NCBI GenBank assembly: GCA_017847725.1
Contig: JAGAXW010000006.1
Location: forward strand, 26,842 to 90,841
Direction of reading: 5' to 3'
Source of the DNA: Prevotella sp.
Lineage (GTDB): Bacteria; Bacteroidota; Bacteroidia; Bacteroidales; Bacteroidaceae
DNA: 64,000 nucleotides
Both the position numbers and the translations under genes were made by a program. Of this stretch, positions 7,997-14,296 are shown one piece after another. The notes under the pieces are model-generated. The model ran no database searches. It had not been told where the DNA came from and saw only the letters and a list, made by a program, of their open reading frames with translations. The number at the start of each line of letters is the position of its first letter. Position 1 is the stretch's first letter.

Positions 7997-9505
7997 TTAC
8001 CTGTGCCAACCTCCTGAACGTTGTACCACACGCCCCTTCGCAGGTCTCATCATGTGCCTGGCCATGTGGAAGCATCTCTTGCGCCACTTGTCATCATCTT
8101 CCCAAGGATCCTTTCCCCATCCACCTTCAGAACCACCGCCTCCACCGCCATGACTCTCTGCGAATGTGACAGCTTCTTTGACATATCCAAGGGATAGGGC
8201 TGTGGCAACAGCGACTATCTCATTGCCACGTTCTGCCATATCCTCCACGATGGAGCCGTGGAAGATGTTATCAAGTGCTTCTCTGTCATCGTCATTAAGA
8301 TCTTGCCGGAAATCATACAGCCTTTCTTGTAGCTTTTTGGCTTCTTCTGCAGCAATGTCCCATCCTGTCGCACTCATGTCACGAAGTGTCCTGTCTTGCA
8401 GTGTCGGCAGGTCTTTATTGATGGCACGCTGCAGTGCATGGTAGTCGCGTTCCGCTTGCAGCTTTCTCTTGGTAATTTCCGATAGCTGTTCTTCCGCTGT
8501 TCTCAGCTTCTCTGTTTTGTCTCTCAGCTTCTCTTCTACCTCGTCCAGTTTTGACTGACGCGATTCTATTTCCTTATCCAGCTGTTCTTGTGTAATCTTA
8601 CCTTCAGCAGCCAGTTTTTTCAAGTCTTCAATTTCTTGGAGGATATCCGCTTTGTTCTTATTCAGATTCTCCACCATTTTCGCCAGACCTTTAGTCTTGA
8701 TGTCAGTGCGTTGCATTTCCCTATTGAGAAGTTTCAGTTCCTCCATCCTGCCACCCACTTTCTGTTCCAGGTCTTCACAGGTTTTCTTCAGCCATTGCCA
8801 GTACTCTTCCGATGTCCTATGCTTGGCTCCCGTGATGTTGATATCCTCGCCACGTTCCAAGCCCCATTTTGCATTGACGGTGGCAACGGCATCGTGCAGG
8901 AAGTTGAATTTCTTCCGGCACTCTTCTTTGTCATTACCGAAAACACAGTGATAGGATATCCTGTTTTTCTCGTTGACGGGTACCACGGTACAGTGAACAT
9001 GTGGGTTCTTCTCGTCGAGATGTACGACGAAAGCTATGATATTTTCCTCGCCGAATTGTTTGCTGACAAAGTCATACATATCCTTTGCCCATTTCTCGAT
9101 ATCCTCATTGCGTTGGATATGGCTGTTGTCAGCACCTCGTGTGAGATTCACTGTCTGGTCACCGAAGGCCAGTCGGTGCATCTGGTCTCGTGACCCGCCG
9201 AGAATGATGTTGGCGACAGTGTTCCTGTTAGGCGTTTTGCCTTGTTCCCTTTTCTTTCTGTTGGGATCCTCGATGCCACGGTTACGAAGATTATCATCGA
9301 ATCGTTGGTCAATAGAATAGTTCTTATTTACAGGCATGATAATCCCACCTTTCCCGACCTCGAAATTCAGGTCTATCCTGGTAGGGTCGTAGTATCCGTT
9401 TTTCTTCTCGTCGGGATTCATCACAGAGTAGTTCCTTAGGTGCTCTCTACTCTCTCCGGCGCTTATACCTTTGCCTGGTCTTAGGTCGAAAACTTGCTTT
9501 GCCAT
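7997..9505 (-). CDS. mob: MobV-family relaxase (Pre/Mob)
   Basis: 502 residues. The HUH metal-binding motif of the MobV family is clear: HLDEKNPHVH (residues about 163-172), preceded by FVSKQFGEENIIAFVV. The N-terminal relaxase domain (1-230) is followed by a long coiled coil (about 250-380: KADILQEIEDLKKLAAEGKIT and similar). The C-terminal tail is Gly-rich and basic. The enzyme nicks oriT and pilots the strand to a recipient using a helper conjugation system. Its promoter region carries the right 24-bp site. Convergent with the preceding gene. Confidence 0.93.
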   Translation of the reverse strand: MAKQVFDLRPGKGISAGESREHLRNYSVMNPDEKKNGYYDPTRIDLNFEVGKGGIIMPVNKNYSIDQRFDDNLRNRGIEDPNRKKREQGKTPNRNTVANIILGGSRDQMHRLAFGDQTVNLTRGADNSHIQRNEDIEKWAKDMYDFVSKQFGEENIIAFVVHLDEKNPHVHCTVVPVNEKNRISYHCVFGNDKEECRKKFNFLHDAVATVNAKWGLERGEDINITGAKHRTSEEYWQWLKKTCEDLEQKVGGRMEELKLLNREMQRTDIKTKGLAKMVENLNKNKADILQEIEDLKKLAAEGKITQEQLDKEIESRQSKLDEVEEKLRDKTEKLRTAEEQLSEITKRKLQAERDYHALQRAINKDLPTLQDRTLRDMSATGWDIAAEEAKKLQERLYDFRQDLNDDDREALDNIFHGSIVEDMAERGNEIVAVATALSLGYVKEAVTFAESHGGGGGGSEGGWGKDPWEDDDKWRKRCFHMARHMMRPAKGRVVQRSGGWHR

Positions 9506-9863
9506 ACTGTCATGATTTTTTTGTTTTACTTTTTCTTTCCCCGTCTGTATTTTTTTTGCGAAGAGTATCCTTTCCCCCGAGCTTGCTCCCCGTCAGGAAC
9601 AGGGGGCTGTCACAGCGTTTTTTTCAAAAACGGTAATTAGGCTTATCGTTTTTTTCTAAACGTGGGTGCAAGCACACTCCGCCTACTTTCAGACTTGACT
9701 GCGAAGTTATGCTGAGAAAAAAAGAAAAAAGAAAATAGGACGTAAAAACTCTTGAATTAACTATTTTAAGACCCATTTGAAGAAAAAGAGCTACTTTCCA
9801 TCGAGGAAGGCAGCTCTTGTGAACTATTAGCGAGAGTTCGTCAGTGTTACTGTCGTAAGATAA
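9506..9863. other. Relaxase upstream region, candidate oriT
   Basis: A 358-bp gap without genes. It holds a C-run and G-run hairpin (CCCCC near 9573, GGGGG near 9603), a palindromic CTGTCACAG, an imperfect hairpin between 9628 and 9657 and the sequence GTGGGTGCAAGCACAC near 9662. MobV origins of transfer usually lie just upstream of mob, so the nick site is probably here. The leftward -7 box (CGAAGTTA, 9702-9709) and the right 24-bp site complete the region. Confidence 0.5.
9750..9773 (-). promoter_or_regulatory. Right copy of 24-bp inverted site (candidate operator)
   Basis: Exact reverse complement of 3233-3256. Read on the minus strand, it ends 41 bp before a -7-like TAACTTCG (9709-9702) that would drive the relaxase gene. 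This is the same distance as for the left copy and the integrase promoter. Confidence 0.7.
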
Positions 9864-10445
9864 CTAAGGCAGGTTCCTAATCTGATCCACCAAAGGTCGT
9901 GTCTCACCTTGTGGCATCATGGCTCCCACCTGTCGTAAGACCTTAAGGAATGCTATCCACTCCTGAATGGTTGGATCCTTTTTCTTGGTACCATCCCAGT
10001 TCAGATTATGTTGCTTGGTATATTCACGCCACGCAGGTATGAAGCCAAAGCTCTCCTTGGTTGAGTAACCGTTACGTTGGTATATCTTCTTTGGCTTGTA
10101 TTTCGTCCATACCTTGCTATAGTCCATGTTCTTGACATCTGTACTGTCAATATACGACTGCATCCACATCAGTCGTTTACTGTACTTGAAAGACTTATTC
10201 AGGGCACACTGGACAATGGTATCAGAAATTTCTGGTGTGATAAACATAAAGTAGAACTCTCCAGGTTTCTGACTTCGGGTATTGAATTTCAGATAATAGA
10301 TAGAGTCATTATCTGTGAATGTTTTAATTTCGAGGTTCAGTAGTCCGGGCGGAGCTACGTTCCGCAGGTCTGCTATTACCTTTTGGGCAATTCCATTCAG
10401 GGATATGCCGATAAAAAGTATTGTTAGGATTAGTTTTAGCATCAT
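9864..10445 (-). CDS. Secreted protein of unknown function (cargo operon, third gene)
   Basis: About 193 residues from the double ATG at 10445. The N-terminus MMLKLILTILFIGISLNGIAQ is a signal peptide, so the mature protein is periplasmic or exported. The body contains ISDTIVQCALNKSFKYSKRLMWMQSYIDST and an aromatic-rich region (WTKYKPKKIYQRNGYST, FIPAWREYTKQ). I recognise no domain. It is the last gene of the leftward cargo operon, 58 bp after the preceding gene. An in-frame ATG at 10463 would spoil the signal peptide and is less likely. Confidence 0.65.
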   Translation of the reverse strand: MMLKLILTILFIGISLNGIAQKVIADLRNVAPPGLLNLEIKTFTDNDSIYYLKFNTRSQKPGEFYFMFITPEISDTIVQCALNKSFKYSKRLMWMQSYIDSTDVKNMDYSKVWTKYKPKKIYQRNGYSTKESFGFIPAWREYTKQHNLNWDGTKKKDPTIQEWIAFLKVLRQVGAMMPQGETRPLVDQIRNLP

Positions 10446-10503
10446 ATCTATGTCAGTTATCACAGTCCTGCTGTCGTTAGTAATATCTAAAGTCTCAGAC
10501 TAT

Positions 10504-11052
10504 TTATTGTACGCTGAATGTCGAGAGGTTTGCAAAGTCGGTATTCACCGCGTATTCGCCTGGCTCTATATTGTCAAAGAAGATAATGTAGCAGCCCTCG
10601 CCATATTTCTTCGCCACGAATGGCACGTTGTTATAGTTCGTAGTCGCTGTGACACCAGAGAGGAATCCAGCTTCAGCCACCAGGAACGTACGAGCCTTTT
10701 TCTCAACCTCCAGTTTCCATACGCCAAATACCTCCTTAGGGTCTTTCTCGTTATTACCCGTCTTGATAACCAAAGTCAGGGGTCCGGCTTTGACTTTTAC
10801 TGGAGCTTCAGATCCTTTAATAGTCAGCTTCACCTTTGACTTATCCAACATTCCAGCACCAGGAATAGGCAGCATACCCCACTTGGAGGACTTTGCCTTC
10901 ATCTTCGCTGTTTCCTTCTGCAGCAGTGTTGTCGTACTGTCTGCATTAAGGATTACCACTTGCCCGATGTACTCAGGCTCAATACTCTTTGACTGTGCGA
11001 AGCTGCTCATTGCCACCATCGCAATTACCAATGTAATAATACTCTTTTTCAT
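10504..11052 (-). CDS. Secreted protein of unknown function (cargo operon, second gene)
   Basis: 182 residues with a clear signal peptide (MKKSIITLVIAMVAMSSFAQ, cleavage after SFA). The mature part looks all-beta: VVILNADSTTTLLQKE, KVKLTIKGSEAPVKVKAGPLTLVIKTG and YIIFFDNIEPGEYAVNTDF, suggesting a beta-sandwich. No known family is recognised. It starts 6 bp after the zinc-ribbon gene and is almost certainly cotranscribed with it. The product is probably periplasmic or surface-located. Confidence 0.68.
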   Translation of the reverse strand: MKKSIITLVIAMVAMSSFAQSKSIEPEYIGQVVILNADSTTTLLQKETAKMKAKSSKWGMLPIPGAGMLDKSKVKLTIKGSEAPVKVKAGPLTLVIKTGNNEKDPKEVFGVWKLEVEKKARTFLVAEAGFLSGVTATTNYNNVPFVAKKYGEGCYIIFFDNIEPGEYAVNTDFANLSTFSVQ

Positions 11053-11058
11053 AATTTG

Positions 11059-11580
11059 TTAATCTATTATTTGTTTTACTCTATTCTTCCATCTGTCAAT
11101 GGCTTTCTCATCGCCAACCTTTATGAATGTGACAGTCATCTCTTTTTCATGTTCTTCTCGTAAAGATTTTCGGATAGCCCAAAATGCAAGGAGAGCTATC
11201 ACGCAAAGTAGGATATATGCAGCGGCTTGAGGGAACCGCCAGTTGAGAAAACCAGAGTGATCTGTAAAAATACGGAATCCGATTTCGACAGCAAGTGCTA
11301 TCAACAATAAGAGTCCCCAAGACTCCTTATAAGTCTTTTCTTCTTTTTTGATGGCTGCAAAGAAGAATGGGTCTCTATTCCCACAATGAGGGCAAACATC
11401 TGCATCAATGCTGATAGGTTGATTACAATGGCGACAATAGAGCTTATTTTCTTCCTTGAGGTGCAACTCGTTCCCCGTATCAGGAACGTCCTCTTTTAGC
11501 CACTCACCACAGTGCTTACATTTCTTGGCAACAGCCAAAATTTCTTCTCCACAATAAGGACAAATCTTAGTCTCTTCCAT
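11059..11580 (-). CDS. Membrane protein with two zinc ribbons (cargo operon, first gene)
   Basis: About 173 residues. Two rubredoxin-like zinc ribbons are visible: CPYCGEEI with CKHCGEWL (residues 7-27) and CRHCNQPI with CPHCGNRD (about 48-69). Two hydrophobic segments follow (GLLLLIALAVEIGFRIF and YILLCVIALLAFWAI), then a basic helical tail. The ATG at 11580 is preferred over 11595 because it starts directly before the first ribbon. The region upstream is a structured RNA with its own promoter, so the gene may be expressed from a structured leader. No specific function is recognised. Confidence 0.7.
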   Translation of the reverse strand: MEETKICPYCGEEILAVAKKCKHCGEWLKEDVPDTGNELHLKEENKLYCRHCNQPISIDADVCPHCGNRDPFFFAAIKKEEKTYKESWGLLLLIALAVEIGFRIFTDHSGFLNWRFPQAAAYILLCVIALLAFWAIRKSLREEHEKEMTVTFIKVGDEKAIDRWKNRVKQIID

Positions 11581-11581
11581 T

Positions 11582-11791
11582 TGGCGAATTATCAAGTGTC
11601 CCTGACAGCCGGACAGGACTATTTGTTATTGGTTAAAGAAGTGGGCCGCCTCCGTGTCGACTTGAAGGCTTCGCCAGAGGCCCGTATCCAACCACAGAGG
11701 GCAGCCCACTATTAGTGAGTTGCGTTCTCTGTGCCTGTCGAATACTATTTGATCTGGCGAATCTACAAGTCGTAGGCACTTCTTATATGTC
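11582..11791 (-). ncRNA. Structured RNA or leader upstream of the zinc-ribbon gene
   Basis: Transcribed leftward from the promoter at 11828-11796. A 10-bp stem pairs 11641-11650 with 11700-11709 (GTGGGCTGCC with GGCGGCCCAC, minus strand). A second long pairing joins CGACTTG and TTCGCCAGA (11772-11753, minus) to their complements at 11678-11658, giving 7 and 9 bp around an internal loop. A stem GTGCCT/AGGCAC encloses the upstream copy. No terminator is seen before the zinc-ribbon gene, so it could be a structured 5' leader rather than a free RNA. Confidence 0.6.
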
Positions 11792-11795
11792 CCTG

Positions 11796-11828
11796 CAAAG
11801 GTACGCATTTTATTTTTATTTTGTTCAA
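11796..11828 (-). promoter_or_regulatory. Promoter of the structured leader and cargo operon
   Basis: Minus-strand TTG at 11828-11826, a 22-bp spacer and a perfect -7 box TACCTTTG at 11803-11796. It lies immediately downstream of the terminator of the preceding RNA. Confidence 0.75.
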
Positions 11829-11833
11829 TTCTG

Positions 11834-12570
11834 CAAAAAAAAAGGCAGATTGTCCTCTTAGATTGATAGTTTTCTGGCGAAATTCTCAAGTCGAAGGACT
11901 CTCTGCCTGTATGAAAGAGCCGCCTTCTGTTACACCACTCGGCACCAATCGCCGGGGCATCAGCAAGGCAGCTCGCGACAGGCTGGACAAAGTGAGCGCG
12001 TCATAGAGACCCGTTCCCGCAACTCCTGTCAGGTGGCAGGCTGGTCAAAACAGGACCACCGAAACAGTCCCCCGCATTTCCTGCCAATTGGTGCTACACT
12101 ACTGTCTGGCTTGTCTTCAGTGACAACACTGGGATGTACAGTTGGTTATCACCCGGCAGTGTGCAACTTCAGGACTATTGCATCCGTCCTGTATGGGTGC
12201 CTGGCACAGTGTCGGCTGGACTTTACCACAAAGGGGGACGCACCTGTACCTTCTTATGCCCAAGGCTTATTCGTGCCAGGCGAAATCTGGCACTTAGCAA
12301 AAGGATGGCTTACGCCGACACGCCTAAAGGCGCAGATGCTACAGAACCAGAAGATGGGGAACCGCTACGCTCATGGGCCGGTCATACCGAGGCCGCCGTA
12401 ACCGCCTCCCGCTTCTCCCATGGCTCAAGTGCCGCTTTCCCCAATATCGTTCAGTCTTTCAAAGAGCGAAATTAATGCCACCCCGGTCGAGGCGTAACGG
12501 AACCTCGGTGGCCGGAATGGCAGTTCTTTTTTTTTATTCTCTTCTCAGTGAGCCGTTACGCATCACTGGG
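11834..12570 (-). ncRNA. Large structured non-coding RNA, about 740 nt
   Basis: No plausible coding frame on either strand; dense long-range pairing on the minus strand. Examples in plus coordinates: 12546-12551 with 12563-12568; 12476-12480 with 12518-12522 enclosing 12488-12492 with 12503-12507; 12356-12361 with 12437-12442 enclosing 12372-12377 with 12417-12422; 12273-12279 with 12287-12293. Two hairpin loops, 12492-12500 and 12553-12561, are perfectly complementary over 9 nt, suggesting a kissing interaction. The 3' end is an intrinsic terminator: TCTGCCT/AGGCAGA (11902-11908, 11843-11849) followed by nine U. The size and style recall ornate RNAs such as GOLLD or ROOL, but I cannot assign a family. 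No own promoter is evident, so it may be read through from 12785-12815. Confidence 0.65.
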
Positions 12571-12579
12571 TATATACGC

Positions 12580-12782
12580 AAAAAAGACCACAGAAATCCC
12601 GTAGGATCTCTGTGGCCTTTCCGTCCTGTTCTTCAGGAGTTGGTTGGGTTTTACTCTTATTGACGGATTCTCACCGTGTAAGCAAGCCAGTTACCACGCT
12701 CATACCCAAGCACCAACAGCAGGTAGGGGCCTCCCATTACGCAGCTATCGCCACCTTTTACCCTTTTTCTACCTGTTTGCTC
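12580..12782 (-). ncRNA. Structured small RNA, about 200 nt, with own promoter and terminator
   Basis: It begins just after a TACCTTTG box and ends at a canonical terminator: stem CCACAGAAATCC/GGATCTCTGTGG (12588-12615) around TACG on the minus strand, then six U (12585-12580). Helices on the minus strand include CAGGTAG/CTACCTG, GTTGG with CCAAC and TGGGT with ACCCA, ACGG/CCGT and TCCTG/CAGGA. No coding frame fits. I compared it with 6S RNA, tmRNA, RNase P RNA and the cobalamin riboswitch without a convincing match. Confidence 0.7.
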
Positions 12783-12784
12783 TG

Positions 12785-12815
12785 CAAAGGTAAGAAGAAA
12801 TTCTGTATTTCGCAA
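12785..12815 (-). promoter_or_regulatory. Promoter of the structured RNA block
   Basis: Minus-strand TTG at 12815-12813, a 20-bp spacer and TACCTTTG at 12792-12785: a full consensus Bacteroidetes promoter pointing leftward, back-to-back with the hicB promoter. Confidence 0.82.
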
Positions 12816-12840
12816 CTATTTACGCAACTTTTAGAGAAAA

Positions 12841-12874
12841 TTTTAGGTATTACGTCTAATAATGGCTACCTTTG
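12841..12874 (+). promoter_or_regulatory. Promoter of the hicB-like gene
   Basis: TTTTAG at 12841-12846, a 20-bp spacer and a perfect TACCTTTG at 12867-12874. The GTG start of the HicB-like gene lies 50 bp further on. Confidence 0.65.
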
Positions 12875-12924
12875 CAGTGATGAACAAGCAAGGTGTTTAT
12901 AATAATTAATAAGGTATAAGGACT

Positions 12925-13098
12925 GTGGAATATCTGAAGTATAAAGGCTATACTGGTAGCGTAGAGTACAGTGAAGAAGACAAGTGTTTCTTCGGCAAGG
13001 TGCAGGGCATGACGAAAGATGGCATTACTTACGAAGGTGACACTGTCGAGGAACTGACCAGAGACTTTGAAGGAGCAGTAGATGACTATCTGCAGTAA
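12925..13098 (+). CDS. Short HicB-like antitoxin domain protein
   Basis: 57 residues from a GTG start with AAGG upstream. The product begins MEYLKYKGYTGSVEYSEEDK, then FFGKVQGM, DGITYEGDTVEELTRDFEGAVDDYL. This is the N-terminal HicB fold that is the antitoxin core of HicAB systems. Full-length HicB proteins continue with an Arc/CopG-type DNA-binding domain of about 50 residues; here translation stops directly after DDYLQ. No hicA is visible on either side, so it is a solo antitoxin or a truncated remnant close to attR. Confidence 0.75.
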   Translation: MEYLKYKGYTGSVEYSEEDKCFFGKVQGMTKDGITYEGDTVEELTRDFEGAVDDYLQ

Positions 13099-13114
13099 AA
13101 AATATGCTGAAAAG

Positions 13115-13146
13115 TTTGGCCAATCCAAAGGAAATGCCTACCTTTG
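13115..13146 (+). promoter_or_regulatory. Outward-facing promoter near attR
   Basis: TTTG at 13115-13118, exactly 20 bp of spacer and TACCTTTG at 13139-13146 form a perfect consensus promoter. It has no clear gene in the element and would transcribe through attR toward the displaced tRNA terminator. In the excised circle it would read across attP toward the left-end genes. Confidence 0.65.
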
Positions 13147-13258
13147 TGCTCGAATTTATTATGAGATAATTAGAGGTCGTGAATAGTGCGGTAAAGAAAG
13201 AATCGCATAAATGAAGGACTTCCAACGAGTTATAAAAGAATCGCCCAAGAAGTGGAGA

Positions 13259-13275
13259 AATCCGCCTTGGACAAC
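13259..13275 (+). other. attR: right copy of 17-bp direct repeat
   Basis: AATCCGCCTTGGACAAC, identical to 2712-2728. It is an orphan tRNA-Gln 3' end with no tRNA body upstream, marking the right boundary of the element. Confidence 0.92.
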
Positions 13276-13281
13276 AGGAAG

Positions 13282-13310
13282 GAACGGCTCAAGGGCCGTT
13301 CTTTTTTTTT
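13282..13310 (+). terminator. Probable original tRNA-Gln terminator
   Basis: Stem GAACGGC (13282-13288) with GCCGTTC (13295-13301), followed by nine T. It starts 7 bp after attR, where the tRNA terminator would have been before integration. Confidence 0.85.
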
Positions 13311-13423
13311 ATCAACAAGTATTAATCTACATTAAAACGTATCTTTTTATAGATAGAAGTTCGAAAAATTATTGTATCTTTGCAAAATAGATACAAACTA
13401 AAACAAATAAAACAATTGACAGA

Positions 13424-14266
13424 ATGAAAACAAATTATGAAATCCGCTATGCCGCCCATCCCGAGGACGCCAAGAGTTATGACACCCAGCGCATACGCCG
13501 CGACTTCCTCATCGAGAAAGTCTTTGCTGCCGACGAGGTGAACATGGTATATTCTATGTACGACCGCATGGTGGTCGGAGGAGCCATGCCCGTCAAGGAG
13601 TGTCTGAAACTGGAAGCCATCGACCCGCTGAAGGCTCCCTTCTTCACCACCCGCCGCGAGATTGGCGTGTTCAACGTAGGTGGCGCTGGCTGCATCAAGG
13701 TAGGCGACGAGACTTTCGAGCTCGACTACAAGGAGGCCCTGTACATCGGCCGCGGCGACCGCGACGTCGTCTTCTGCTCGAAGGACGAGCAGAAGCCCGC
13801 TAAGTTCTACTTCAACTCCACGACGGCCCACTGCGCCTATCCCTGCAAGAAGGTGACCAAGGAGAACGCCGTAGTAGCCCACATGGGTGCGCTGGAGACC
13901 AGCAACGAGCGCGACATCAACAAGATGCTGGTCAATCAGGTGCTGCCCACCTGCCAGCTGCAGATGGGTATGACCGAGCTGGCTCCCGGCTCTGTATGGA
14001 ACACCATGCCCGCCCACGTACACTCGCGCCGCATGGAGGCCTACTTCTATTTCGAAGTGCCCGAGGACCAGGCCGTATGCCACTTCATGGGCGAGGTCGA
14101 GGAGACACGCCACCTCTGGATGAAGGGCGACCAGGCCGTACTCTCTCCCGAGTGGAGCATCCATAGCGCCGCTGCCACCCACAACTATACCTTCATCTGG
14201 GGTATGGGCGGCGAGAACCTCGACTACGGCGATCAGGACTTCTCACTGATTACAGACCTGAAGTAA
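13424..14266 (+). CDS. kduI: 5-dehydro-4-deoxy-D-glucuronate isomerase
   Basis: Converts 5-keto-4-deoxyuronate to 3-deoxy-D-glycero-2,5-hexodiulosonate in catabolism of pectin and other uronate polymers. The 280-residue length is typical. Conserved KduI blocks include MVYSMYDRMVVGGAMP, the cupin metal site PAHVHSRRMEAYFYFE (His-x-His and Glu) and PEWSIHSAAATHNYTFIWGM. A promoter with TATCTTTG at 13375-13382 precedes it by about 40 bp. kduD follows after 30 bp, forming the classical pair. Confidence 0.96.
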   Translation: MKTNYEIRYAAHPEDAKSYDTQRIRRDFLIEKVFAADEVNMVYSMYDRMVVGGAMPVKECLKLEAIDPLKAPFFTTRREIGVFNVGGAGCIKVGDETFELDYKEALYIGRGDRDVVFCSKDEQKPAKFYFNSTTAHCAYPCKKVTKENAVVAHMGALETSNERDINKMLVNQVLPTCQLQMGMTELAPGSVWNTMPAHVHSRRMEAYFYFEVPEDQAVCHFMGEVEETRHLWMKGDQAVLSPEWSIHSAAATHNYTFIWGMGGENLDYGDQDFSLITDLK

Positions 14267-14296
14267 CCAAGAAACAAGTATTAAATATCAAAGACT

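Larger units (their letters stand above)
2712..13275. mobile_element. Integrative mobilizable element in tRNA-Gln
   Basis: The element is bounded by a perfect 17-bp direct repeat (2712-2728 and 13259-13275). It measures about 10.5 kb from repeat to repeat and is more AT-rich than its flanks. It encodes an excisionase-like protein, a tyrosine recombinase, replication proteins, a MobV relaxase, cargo genes and RNA genes. There are no conjugative pilus or coupling genes, so it should be mobilizable in trans rather than self-transmissible. The layout recalls Bacteroides NBU-type and MTn elements, but the cargo is not one I recognise. The tRNA's probable native terminator now lies beyond attR (13282-13310). 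Confidence 0.92.

Noticed and set aside
7997-8169. Plus-strand extension of the coiled-coil gene into the relaxase gene
   Set aside because: The upstream gene stops at 7996 and the plus-strand frames beyond it are shadows of the relaxase C-terminus.
3233-9773. The 24-bp inverted copies as ends of a nested transposon
   Set aside because: No target duplication flanks them, no transposase is enclosed, and their equal 41-bp distance to two promoters is better explained by regulation.
11834-12570. Degenerate group II intron
   Set aside because: No domain V hairpin with its AGC triad and no GTGYG 5' end could be found, and no reverse transcriptase is present.
12033-12663. Several plus-strand open frames of 96-122 codons in the RNA block
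   Set aside because: Compositionally random products, mutually overlapping, and lying opposite helices and terminators of the minus-strand RNAs.
12580-12782. Cobalamin riboswitch, because of GGTGAGAATCC in the 200-nt RNA
   Set aside because: The B12 box and the conserved GGGAA..CTGTCCC core are absent, and no cobalamin gene follows.
13211-13390. 60-codon frame running through attR
   Set aside because: It crosses the att site and the terminator hairpin and ends in a homopolymer-encoded Phe run; likely chance.
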